Assembly: GCF_009766105.1 (NCBI RefSeq)
Contig: NZ_LMUH01000009.1
Coordinates: 275,428 to 339,427, forward strand
Direction: 5' to 3'
From: Granulicella sp. S156
GTDB taxonomy: Bacteria > Acidobacteriota > Terriglobia > Terriglobales > Acidobacteriaceae
Length of the DNA: 64,000 nucleotides
Part shown: positions 33,387 through 41,100 of the stretch, piece after piece
How positions within the stretch are numbered: the stretch's first letter is position 1
How the letters are laid out: each line of letters starts with the position of its first letter
Notes under the pieces: generated by a model
What the model saw: only the letters and a program-made list of their open reading frames with translations
Database searches by the model: none
Told to the model about the DNA's origin: nothing
Position numbers and translations under genes: made by a program

Positions 33387-33462
33387 TGGTGGACCTGATC
33401 GGGATCGAACCGATGACCTCTTCCATGCCATGGAAGCGCGCTCCCAGCTGCGCCACAGGCCC
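33387..33462 (-). tRNA. tRNA-Ala(GGC)
   Basis: A 76-nt cloverleaf with encoded CCA (33387-33389, complement). The acceptor stem pairs GGGCCTG with CAGGTCC and contains the G3-U70 pair that marks alanine tRNAs. The anticodon stem CTTCC/GGAAG encloses ATGGCAT, anticodon GGC. The T arm contains TTCGATC. It is the integration site of the adjacent island, whose repeat restores its 3' half. Confidence 0.95.
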
Positions 33463-33484
33463 ACTCTTAGGGAAGGACTTTTCT

Positions 33485-33513
33485 ATTCTCGCGGATGCGC
33501 GATAGCAAGTCAA
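33485..33513 (-). promoter_or_regulatory. Probable tRNA-Ala promoter
   Basis: On the minus strand TTGACT (33513-33508) and GAGAAT (33490-33485) are 17 bp apart, and the tRNA starts 23 bases later. The remaining stretch to 33909 has no supported gene; it forms the upstream region of the sigma factor gene. Confidence 0.5.
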
Positions 33514-33909
33514 ACGGCAATAGCCCAGTAACCAGGCAAGGCTACGAGTAGATCGCCCAGGTGTTCGATATTCGCACAATCTCAAGAGGCGGTCAACTGT
33601 AAATCCCACCCCATACCCCGGAATGGAGGGGTTTACGGCAAACCCCAACAACAAAGAAACTTCAAGGGCTCTATCCGGAACAAAGCAGGGAAGCGTGGTG
33701 TCTAAATATGGCAGAGTGAGCGAGCACTCGGCCGCCGGCGGCGCAGTTTCCAGCTCCTGCTCCGGGCCGTTATCTGGACTCTTAGACGAGCTGTATTGAG
33801 GCGTTTCAGTTTGGTTGGATCTTGTACCTCTGGACAGATGTACTGCTGCGGGCCTACTTTGGTGAATACGCAGTGGCTGCGGGCCTTTTGGCCCCGGTTG
33901 AGGACAGCG

Positions 33910-34617
33910 ATGAGCGATCTGGCAAGCGCGATCGGAATCCGGGCAGACGAGCAGAGCCTCGTCGCGGAGCTGAAGTCTGGCTCCGAGCAGGCCTTTGCGC
34001 TGCTCATCGCACAGTACAGCCATCCCATCTACTCGCTGATCGCGCGCAGCCTGCGCGATCCGGCGGATGCCGCCGATGTAACGCAGGAGGTCTTCGTCAA
34101 GGTCTTCCGCAGCATCTCCGGCTTCCACGGCGAAGCCAGCCTGCGTACCTGGATCTACCGCATCGCCCTGCATGAGGCCAGCAATCAGCGTCGCTGGTGG
34201 GGCCGTCACAAGCGGCAGGAGTTGACCATCGACGCGCCGCTGGAGAACGACGAAGGTGAGAGCTTCTGCCTGGCCGATTCGCTGGCTGCCGGAGACGCTT
34301 CACCGTACGATTGCGCCGTCCGTTCTGAGATGCACACGCACGTCGAGGCTGCGCTGCAAACCATCCCGGAAGCCTTTCGCGAGGTCGTCGTTCTGCGTGA
34401 GATTGAGGGCTTCGGCTACGAAGAGATTGCCGAGATCCTGGACGTAAATCTCGGCACCGTGAAGAGCCGGCTGACGAGAGGCCGCGCTGCGTTGCGCGAG
34501 GCGCTGGGCAAAACACTGGGTAAGGATGCGGCGTCCCGGTCGCGCGATCAACAGGCCCCCATTGGCGATAATAGTGCTGTGGCGAAGAGTGGATATGCAG
34601 AAGTGGTGACGCGATGA
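33910..34617 (+). CDS. ECF sigma factor (sigma-70 family, RpoE-like)
   Basis: A 235-residue sigma factor. Region 2 is AFALLIAQYSHPIYSLIARSLRDPADAADVTQEVFVKVFRSISGFHGEASLRTWIYRIALHEASNQRRWW. Region 4 is ALQTIPEAFREVVVLREIEGFGYEEIAEILDVNLGTVKSRLTRGRAALREAL. No extra N-terminal region is present, as expected for group 4. The ATG at 33910 follows GAGGAC; in-frame readings further up lack family similarity. Its TGA overlaps the anti-sigma ATG (ATGA), so the two proteins are made together. It directs RNA polymerase to a stress regulon that cannot be deduced here. Confidence 0.92.
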   Translation: MSDLASAIGIRADEQSLVAELKSGSEQAFALLIAQYSHPIYSLIARSLRDPADAADVTQEVFVKVFRSISGFHGEASLRTWIYRIALHEASNQRRWWGRHKRQELTIDAPLENDEGESFCLADSLAAGDASPYDCAVRSEMHTHVEAALQTIPEAFREVVVLREIEGFGYEEIAEILDVNLGTVKSRLTRGRAALREALGKTLGKDAASRSRDQQAPIGDNSAVAKSGYAEVVTR

Positions 34618-35318
34618 ATTTCGAGCAGTTCAATTCGGAGCAGAGCAACGGTTCCTGCAAGACTGTACGGGCGGATTTCTCCTCCTATCTCGATGGCGCC
34701 ATGACCGGAGCCGGTATGGCGACGATGGCGCAGCACCTGGACGGCTGTGGCGAGTGTGCCACCGAGTTCGCTGCGTGGCGCGAGATCCAGCGCTCGCTGG
34801 CTGAACTGGGGCCCGCACGGCCTCCTATGAACCTGCAGAAGCGTCTGCGGGAGGCTATTGCGGCGGAGCGCGAACGCGGAACCCATCTCTCGCTGACACG
34901 CCGATTCCTGGTGGCCTGGGATCTCACGATTGGGGCACTTGCACTGCGCGCCGTCGGTGGCTTTGCGGCGGCAATCGTACTGCTTGGAAGTCTGGGATGG
35001 ATGCTCGGTGCGCCCATTGCGGTGCAGGCCAACGACGACGAGATGGCCCATCTGGTCGCGCCGCATTATCTGTACTCGCAGGTGCCTCCGCAGCCGATCG
35101 AAACGGGCCACGAGATTCCGATCCTGGTCGAGGCGTTGGTCGATACAAGCGGACGTGTGTACGATTACAAGATTATTGAGGGGCCTAAAGACTCGTCGGT
35201 GCAGCTAAGGGTGGCGGAGAATATGCTCTCCAGTGTCTTCACTCCGGCAACAGTCTTCGGCGTTCCCGTGCGCGGACACGTCGTGATGACCTACACCGGT
35301 GTCCTGGTGCGAGGGTAA
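34614..35318 (+). CDS. Zinc-finger anti-sigma factor
   Basis: A 234-residue partner of the sigma factor. The N-terminal anti-sigma zinc-binding motif is C15-x..., then AQHLDGCGECATEF (HxxxCxxC, residues about 41-48), which holds the sigma factor in the cytoplasm. One membrane helix (GGFAAAIVLLGSLGWMLGAPIAV, about 118-140) leads to an external domain with a TonB-C-like repeat (VEALVDTSGRVYDYKIIEGPKDSSVQLRVAENMLSSVFTPA). The external domain probably senses envelope stress. The start overlaps the sigma factor stop. A 125-bp gap follows it. Confidence 0.88.
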   Translation: MNFEQFNSEQSNGSCKTVRADFSSYLDGAMTGAGMATMAQHLDGCGECATEFAAWREIQRSLAELGPARPPMNLQKRLREAIAAERERGTHLSLTRRFLVAWDLTIGALALRAVGGFAAAIVLLGSLGWMLGAPIAVQANDDEMAHLVAPHYLYSQVPPQPIETGHEIPILVEALVDTSGRVYDYKIIEGPKDSSVQLRVAENMLSSVFTPATVFGVPVRGHVVMTYTGVLVRG

Positions 35319-35443
35319 GGGCCAGAACCAGAGGAACTAGCTAAAGCTATACGGAGAGAGACAAAGATTGCTCCGCCGCGCTTTTGCTCTCTAATCCCTG
35401 CCTCCGATCCCTATTTTCTAGCAGCTTCCCATAGACTTGTGGG

Positions 35444-37294
35444 GTGCGTCGAACAAGTATCGTGATCCCAGTCTTCCGACCTTCGTCCCGGCTAGTGCTT
35501 CTCAGCGCGGCGTTTCTCCTCTCGAGTTCTGCTGTGGCTCTTGCGCAGAGTTCCTCGTCCTCCTCTTCCTCGTCCTCTTCTTCCTCCGCTCTGTCAGCAA
35601 GCCCGAGCGCAAAGCCTGCCGATCAGGCCGTCGATCAGTCGAACCCTGCGGCGCGGCCACGTGTGGCTCGGATTGAAGAAGGTGGCTCCGCGGTGACTCT
35701 CGAGGTCAGCGAGCCTCTGTTTGAAGTGGCCGCGGCGCTCAACGCCTGCGGGTACGACGCCGATCTCGATAAGTCCGCTCCTGTGCGTGCGGAGGTCCGA
35801 GCGGAGATGAACGAAGCGCTTGCGGCATCGGAGACGGCCCGCGCCAGCCGTGATGCCTTGTGCGCGTACGTTGCGCAGCATCATCTCGCCGATGCCGGCC
35901 TTGATGTTGGGCAGTATGTCTCGCTCTCTCTCTATCTTTCCCCGCCCCCGGAGCTCACGCCGAACGTCGATCAGGCCGAGCTGCCGCCACAAGCCACGCA
36001 GGTGGTTAACGTGCTGCCGTTGCTGCGCACCTTTGCCGATGAGATCCAGTTGCACATCATCTGGGTGCGCCATCGTGCCGAGTATGAGGCCCTGGTCGCG
36101 GGCGTGCACGAACCCATGGTGAAGACCATTCTCGGCACCAACCTCTACCTGCATCAGCCGGTCAGCATCTATGACGGCCGCCGCTTCCTCGTGCTGTTGG
36201 AGCCGATGCTCTCGCCGAATCTCACCAACGCGCGAATTTACGGCACGGATTACATTATCGTGACGTCGCCCGACCATAGCACCGGCGATTCCGTCCATCT
36301 GGACCAGATCCGCCACATCTATCTGCACTACGTGGTTGAGCCGCTGGTCTATAGCCGCGGTACGGCAATGGAGCGTATCCAGCCCATGCTGCGCGGCGTT
36401 CAGGACGCTCCGCTGGAGTTCTTCTACAAGAGCGACGTCGTTGCCCTGATGACCGAGTGTCTGATCAAGGCGATTGAAGCGCATATGTATGTGATCGCCG
36501 CTCCCAAGCCGGCGAAGCCCTCGGGGAAGGATCGATCTGAGGTGGATCTCTACGCCGCGGCCATGGATCTTTACGATCGTCAGACAGCCCTCGAACGGCT
36601 GAAGCAGGTCGATCTCGATGAGCAGCAGGGATGGGTGCTTACAGGCTACTTCTATCAAACTCTGCAGCAGATGGGAAAGAACGGCGACGGCCTGCGCGAG
36701 GAGATTGCTCCCATGATCTACGGCATGGACGTTGATCGCGAGCGCAGGCATGCCGGGGAGATCGTGTTCGCCAAGGAAGGCGCGGCCGATCCTCTGCATC
36801 CTCATACCGCCCCGCGCACCATTGCGGGCATGGATCTGGCCGAACTCGATCTGATGAAGGGCAATACGGCCGATGCGACCGAAATCTCGGAAAAAGCCAT
36901 GGCTGACCCGAAGGGTGACCACGGCCGCGCGCAGTACGTGCTGGCGCGCATCGCGTTGATGCAGAAGGAGCCTGAAGAGGCGATGAAAGGTTTTGCGGAT
37001 ACACTCGCTCTGAGCAAGGACCCGCGCACGCTAGCCTGGAGCCATATCTATCGCGGACGTCTCTATGACTCGATGGATCCCCCGGACCGTGAGCACGCCG
37101 TCGTCGAGTACAAGGCGGCATTGGCCGCTCGCGATAGTCGCCCGGATACGAAAGCAGCTGCCGAGAGTGGTATCGCGAAACCATTCGCCCTTCCGCAACG
37201 TGCGAACCAACCGCCCGCCGATAACGACAAGGACTTCGACCCGACAGGGAAGGCCGAAAAGGATTCGTATAAGCCGCCCCCTCCGCCGAAGTAG
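35444..37294 (+). CDS. Exported protein with TPR-like C-terminus and polyserine linker
   Basis: A 616-residue exported protein without a known function. The signal peptide (RLVLLSAAFLLSSSAVALAQ) is followed by 13 consecutive Ser. The central part (about 90-400) is a conserved-looking helical domain (PLFEVAAALNACGYDADLDKSAPVRAEV; DQIRHIYLHYVVEPLVYSR), unrecognised. Residues about 460-590 contain tetratricopeptide-like helices (AELDLMKGNTADATEISEKAM; ARIALMQKEPEEAMKGFADTLALS). The tail is Pro/Lys-rich. The start is GTG. It lies between the sigma/anti-sigma pair and rnc on the same strand, so it may belong to the envelope-stress group. Confidence 0.75.
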   Translation: MRRTSIVIPVFRPSSRLVLLSAAFLLSSSAVALAQSSSSSSSSSSSSSALSASPSAKPADQAVDQSNPAARPRVARIEEGGSAVTLEVSEPLFEVAAALNACGYDADLDKSAPVRAEVRAEMNEALAASETARASRDALCAYVAQHHLADAGLDVGQYVSLSLYLSPPPELTPNVDQAELPPQATQVVNVLPLLRTFADEIQLHIIWVRHRAEYEALVAGVHEPMVKTILGTNLYLHQPVSIYDGRRFLVLLEPMLSPNLTNARIYGTDYIIVTSPDHSTGDSVHLDQIRHIYLHYVVEPLVYSRGTAMERIQPMLRGVQDAPLEFFYKSDVVALMTECLIKAIEAHMYVIAAPKPAKPSGKDRSEVDLYAAAMDLYDRQTALERLKQVDLDEQQGWVLTGYFYQTLQQMGKNGDGLREEIAPMIYGMDVDRERRHAGEIVFAKEGAADPLHPHTAPRTIAGMDLAELDLMKGNTADATEISEKAMADPKGDHGRAQYVLARIALMQKEPEEAMKGFADTLALSKDPRTLAWSHIYRGRLYDSMDPPDREHAVVEYKAALAARDSRPDTKAAAESGIAKPFALPQRANQPPADNDKDFDPTGKAEKDSYKPPPPPK

Positions 37295-37523
37295 GTTTTT
37301 TCGCAGTTCGCTTGTGCAGCCTCAACCATGAGGGGATGGGCCTATCGGAAAGATTGAAACCGTGCCCCCTCCGGTTTTCGTCAACTCAGACGAGCTGCAA
37401 GTCTCTGTTGCGGTGGCAATGAAGCGCCGCCAGCAGCCGGGATGACAACTTTTGGAGTAGTACGTGCAAAAGCCACAAACGGATCATCCCATTGCGGCGC
37501 GTAAAGGAAATAACGGAGAGGCG

Positions 37524-38393
37524 ATGACCACGCGGCGCAGCCGGAAGACTTCACCCAGTACGGAACCTGCCGACGAACTGCAGCGTCTGCTCGGATATCG
37601 TTTTACCCAGCCCGAGCTGCTCGCGCTTGCGCTGACGCACCGCTCGCACACGTATGAGGCTCGCCACGGTGCTCCTGCCGTCATTCTTCCCGCGCACCCC
37701 GATCAGCGCGATCAGCGCAATCCCCCTGGTACCGACAATGAGCAGTTAGAGTTCCTTGGTGACTCCATTCTCGGTCTGGTGGTGACTGAGGCGCTGTATC
37801 GCGAGTTTCCGAATAGTTCGGAGGGTGAGCTGACCCGGCTGCGTTCCATTCTGGTGAGCCGTGCCCGCATGGCCGAGGTTGGAGCGGAACTGGGGCTGGG
37901 CGAGCAACTGCTCCTCGGCAAGAGCGCGGACCAGAACGGTGGCCGCAAGAAGCCGGCTCTGCTGGCCAACGCTGCAGAAGCCGTGATCGCGGCGGTCTAT
38001 CTTGACGCTGGTGCGAAAGGACTCAAGGCCGTGCGCGGCATTGTCGATCGCCATCTGCTCGCGAAGGATCTCGATGTTATGCGTGCGGCACTGGCGGGGG
38101 ACGACGGTCACGGCGCACTCCGCGATCACAAGACGGTGTTGCAGGAACGCGTACAGGCCTCCGGCCTGGGCAGGCTGCGCTACATCGACACGGCGCAGAC
38201 CGGGCCGGCACACCAGCGAAGGTTCTCTGTCGAGGCCCAGCTTGAAGGAGAGGCTGGAACACGCGTATTAGCAGCGGCCGAGGGTTCCAACAAGAAGGAA
38301 GCACAACAGCGCGCCGCCGAACTCGCGCTGGCGCAGTGGGAGGCGAACGGCCTGCCGGCAAGGCCTCCCAAAACGCCTAAGGGTGACGCTTGA
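37524..38393 (+). CDS. rnc: Ribonuclease III
   Basis: A 289-residue double-strand-specific endoribonuclease that processes rRNA and other structured RNAs. The catalytic signature is NEQLEFLGDSILGLVVTEALY, and the second acidic site is in LANAAEAVIAAVYLDAG. A double-stranded RNA-binding domain follows (DHKTVLQERVQASGLG ... GSNKKEAQQRAAELAL). It is longer than E. coli Rnc because of insertions after the N-terminal helix (ARHGAPAVILPAHPDQRDQRN). The ATG at 37524 is preferred for the upstream GGAGAGG; a GTG at 37464 is possible. Its TGA overlaps the TTG of the next gene, so the signal peptidase is coupled to it. Confidence 0.95.
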   Translation: MTTRRSRKTSPSTEPADELQRLLGYRFTQPELLALALTHRSHTYEARHGAPAVILPAHPDQRDQRNPPGTDNEQLEFLGDSILGLVVTEALYREFPNSSEGELTRLRSILVSRARMAEVGAELGLGEQLLLGKSADQNGGRKKPALLANAAEAVIAAVYLDAGAKGLKAVRGIVDRHLLAKDLDVMRAALAGDDGHGALRDHKTVLQERVQASGLGRLRYIDTAQTGPAHQRRFSVEAQLEGEAGTRVLAAAEGSNKKEAQQRAAELALAQWEANGLPARPPKTPKGDA

Positions 38394-39142
38394 ACGAGGG
38401 GCTGCGGCCGGAGGCCGGAGACGCCATGCCGGTGCATCCTGCACACGCGGCAGAGAAGGTGCATGACGGTGTGCTGTCGCATCTGCAGGCTCTGCTTGAG
38501 ATCGTGGTCCTCGCAATATTTTTCGCTACATTCATCGCTCAGCCGGATCGAGTACCGTCCGAATCGATGGATCCGACGCTGCGGGTGGGCGATTTTTACC
38601 TCGTGAACAAGCAGGCCTGCGCGCCCACCGGCGTCCTCGACCGGGTACTGCCAGCCGCGACCGTTCACCGCGGAGATCTGGTCGTCTTCCACTATCCGGC
38701 CGATCCCGGCAAGAATCTGGTCAAACGGGTCGTTGGCCTTCCAGGAGACCGTCTGCGCTTGCGCGACGGACGCGTCTTCCTCGATGGTTCGCCTCTGGCA
38801 GAGCCCTATGCGGTCTATACCGAGGCGCAGCCTGACGGCTTTCGCGACGACTTTCCCTCCATGCGCAGCGCAGATCCGACCGTCGATCCGCGCTGGTGGG
38901 CCGAGTTGCGGCGCATCGTGACGAATGGCGAGATCGTCGTGCCGCCGGACCGCTACTTCGTCATGGGTGACAACCGCAATGACAGCGAAGATAGCCGTTA
39001 CTGGGGTTTCGTCCCGCGCCAGGCCTTGATTGGGCGTCCGCTGCTTGTGTACTTCTCGCTGGCTGCGCCGCTGGTCACCAACCAGCCTGGGCTGAAGACA
39101 TCTTTGCGCAATCGCTGGCATGACATCCGCGTGCTGCGGTAG
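38390..39142 (+). CDS. lepB: Type I signal peptidase, copy 1 of 3
   Basis: A 250-residue inner-membrane peptidase that cleaves signal peptides from exported proteins. The N-terminal helix is LQALLEIVVLAIFFATFIAQ; catalytic Ser is in VPSESMDPTL and Lys in LVKRVVGLPGD; box E is FVMGDNRNDSEDSRYWG. The loop between differs from the two following copies and carries RWWAELRRIVTNGE. The TTG start overlaps the rnc stop (TTGA), an rnc-lepB pairing common in this phylum. Confidence 0.93.
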   Translation: MNEGLRPEAGDAMPVHPAHAAEKVHDGVLSHLQALLEIVVLAIFFATFIAQPDRVPSESMDPTLRVGDFYLVNKQACAPTGVLDRVLPAATVHRGDLVVFHYPADPGKNLVKRVVGLPGDRLRLRDGRVFLDGSPLAEPYAVYTEAQPDGFRDDFPSMRSADPTVDPRWWAELRRIVTNGEIVVPPDRYFVMGDNRNDSEDSRYWGFVPRQALIGRPLLVYFSLAAPLVTNQPGLKTSLRNRWHDIRVLR

Positions 39143-39149
39143 GAGTCTT

Positions 39150-40191
39150 GCAGGTTACACTGGCCAAGCCATTTGCTGTAAGGAGATCCACCGAGTTGGA
39201 CAAGAGAGCAGAGAAACCGGCCGTTGTAGAACTCAATGACGCTGCCGCAGGGCACTCAAAGGACGCGGAGCGAGCTGAGACGCCGTTGGAAGCGCTGTCT
39301 TCCCTCAGTACTGTCGTTGTCGTCTGGCTCTTCCTCATGGGATTCGTCTTTCAGAACATGGAGATTCCTTCTGCCTCCATGGAAAATACGCTGCTGATCG
39401 GTGATCACGTGGTCGTCGACCGCAGCACTCTGGCGCCACCGACAAAATGGGCTCCTTTTGTGCGCTACCGCCCGGTCCAACGTGGGGATGTCGTCGTCTT
39501 TTATAAGCCGCATTCAGAGGCCCCCGACCTGATCCTGGTGAAGCGGGCGATAGCGGTGCCGGGCGATAGGGTTCACCTGCGCAAGGGTGTGGTGTACATC
39601 AACGGCATCGCGCAGAGTGAACCCTTTGCCATCCAGCCCCGCGACGACAATTACCTTTCGTATCGCGATGACTTTCCGTCGGATCTTGCAGGTCTCCGCA
39701 GACAGGCGATCAATAGGCTGGAGGTGCTTGCAGACTGCCAGGACCCAACATGTCTCACGCAAAAGGCGTGGGCCAACAGAACGATCGCATGGACTGACGA
39801 ACTGCCCGGTTTTATCCAGGGAGAGGATCTCGTCGTTCCACCAGGCAACGTCTTTGTGATGGGTGACAACCGCACAGACAGCCTCGATGGCCGCTTCTGG
39901 GGATTTGTGCCGCAGGAGAACATTATGGGGCGGCCGTTGTTTGTCTACTGGTCGTTCAAGACGCCCGAAGATCAGGAAGACAAGACCGGCATGGGCGATC
40001 GCATCGGCTTTATCTTCCATGTGATCCTGCACATCTTTGATGGAACTCGCTGGAGTCGCGAGCTGCATGTCATTCGCTAGACGTTAAAACCTGTGAAAAC
40101 GTGGTGCGTGGTCATGGGACCGCCTTGTTTGCCTCTGCCGGAAACACGCCCCGTTGCCGCCCCGCAGGTTACACTGACCAGAGCTATTTGC
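39150..40191 (+). repeat. Duplicated upstream segment of signal peptidase copies 2 and 3
   Basis: GCAGGTTACACTG followed by a CCA and ATTTGC pattern occurs at 39150-39176 and again at 40164-40191, in each case shortly before an AGGAGA site and a TTG start. Thus the duplication covered the gene together with its leader. TACACT could be a -10 element. Confidence 0.55.
39196..40080 (+). CDS. Type I signal peptidase, copy 2 of 3
   Basis: A 294-residue S26 signal peptidase. Helix STVVVVWLFLMGFVFQ, Ser in IPSASMENTL, Lys in LVKRAIAVPGD, box E VMGDNRTDSLDGRFWG. It has a loop of about 20 residues with two Cys (LADCQDPTCLTQKAW) that copy 3 lacks. The C-terminal half, after ENIMGRPLFVYWSFKTP, is nearly identical to copy 3, so the two arose by recent tandem duplication. 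The TTG start at 39196 is set by AGGAGA upstream and by the matching TTG in copy 3; a TTG at 39148 is unlikely. Confidence 0.92.
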   Translation: MDKRAEKPAVVELNDAAAGHSKDAERAETPLEALSSLSTVVVVWLFLMGFVFQNMEIPSASMENTLLIGDHVVVDRSTLAPPTKWAPFVRYRPVQRGDVVVFYKPHSEAPDLILVKRAIAVPGDRVHLRKGVVYINGIAQSEPFAIQPRDDNYLSYRDDFPSDLAGLRRQAINRLEVLADCQDPTCLTQKAWANRTIAWTDELPGFIQGEDLVVPPGNVFVMGDNRTDSLDGRFWGFVPQENIMGRPLFVYWSFKTPEDQEDKTGMGDRIGFIFHVILHIFDGTRWSRELHVIR

Positions 40192-40210
40192 CACGAGGAG
40201 ACTCACTGAG

Positions 40211-41068
40211 TTGAACAAGAGCGTAGAGGAACCGGTCGTCTTGGAGCGCAACGCAGCTCGCAGCGTAGATCGCGACGCCGCCCCAGCGCCGAAGGATGTC
40301 GAACGCACCGAGACACCGCTGGAAGCGTTGGCTTCCATCAGTACCGTACTCGTCGTTGGGCTCTTCGTCATGGCCTTTATCTTCCAGAATTTTGAAATCC
40401 CCTCAGCCTCGATGGAGAAGACGCTGCTCATCGGCGACCATGTTGTTGTGGATCGCACGGCCTTCGCACCGCTTACCAAGTGGGCTCCGTTTGTGCACTA
40501 CCGTCCTGTGCAGCGTGGCGATGTCATCGTCTTTCTCAAGCCGAACCCCGAGACCCCGGACCTTATCCTGGTCAAGCGCGCGATTGGACTACCTGGGGAT
40601 CGCATCCATCTGCGTAAAGGCATCGTCTACCTCAATGGCGTCGCGCAGAATGAGCCGTATGCAGCTATGCCCAGCAACGATGGCAACTATGAACACGCCT
40701 ATGTCCCTTATCGTGACGACTTTCCCTCCGACGTTGCGGGCATCAGCGAGCAGGCAATCGCCAACCATGCATCCTTGTGGGCCGTCGAGCTGCCCAGCCA
40801 TATTCAGGGCGACGACCTTGTAGTTCCGCCGGGCACTGTCTTTGCCATGGGGGACAACCGCACCGAGAGCCTCGATGGCCGTTACTGGGGCTTTGTGCCG
40901 CAGGAAAACATCATGGGGCGTCCCTTGTTTGTCTACTGGTCGTTCAAGACGCCTGCCGATCAGGAAGACAAGACCGGTATGGGTGATCGCATCAGCTTCG
41001 TCTTCCATGTGATACTGCACATCTTCGACGGAACCCGCTGGAGCCGCACGCTGCATGTCATTCGTTAG
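40211..41068 (+). CDS. Type I signal peptidase, copy 3 of 3
   Basis: A 285-residue S26 signal peptidase. Ser in IPSASMEKTL, Lys in LVKRAIGLPGD and box E AMGDNRTESLDGRYWG are intact, so all three copies should be active. The helix is STVLVVGLFVMAFIFQ. Compared with copy 2 it has the insertion SNDGNYEHAYVPYRDD but no Cys-containing loop, suggesting different substrates. The TTG start follows GAGGAG. The 130-bp gap from copy 2 carries the duplicated leader, and the AsmA-like gene follows closely. Confidence 0.92.
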   Translation: MNKSVEEPVVLERNAARSVDRDAAPAPKDVERTETPLEALASISTVLVVGLFVMAFIFQNFEIPSASMEKTLLIGDHVVVDRTAFAPLTKWAPFVHYRPVQRGDVIVFLKPNPETPDLILVKRAIGLPGDRIHLRKGIVYLNGVAQNEPYAAMPSNDGNYEHAYVPYRDDFPSDVAGISEQAIANHASLWAVELPSHIQGDDLVVPPGTVFAMGDNRTESLDGRYWGFVPQENIMGRPLFVYWSFKTPADQEDKTGMGDRISFVFHVILHIFDGTRWSRTLHVIR

Positions 41069-41100
41069 CGGTGTCCCCCAAAGGCTATAGCCCCGACCCA

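Noticed and set aside
33364-34209. 281-codon minus-strand ORF spanning the tRNA and the sigma factor start
   Set aside because: It overlaps the tRNA and the ECF gene and has no domain; it is a shadow frame.
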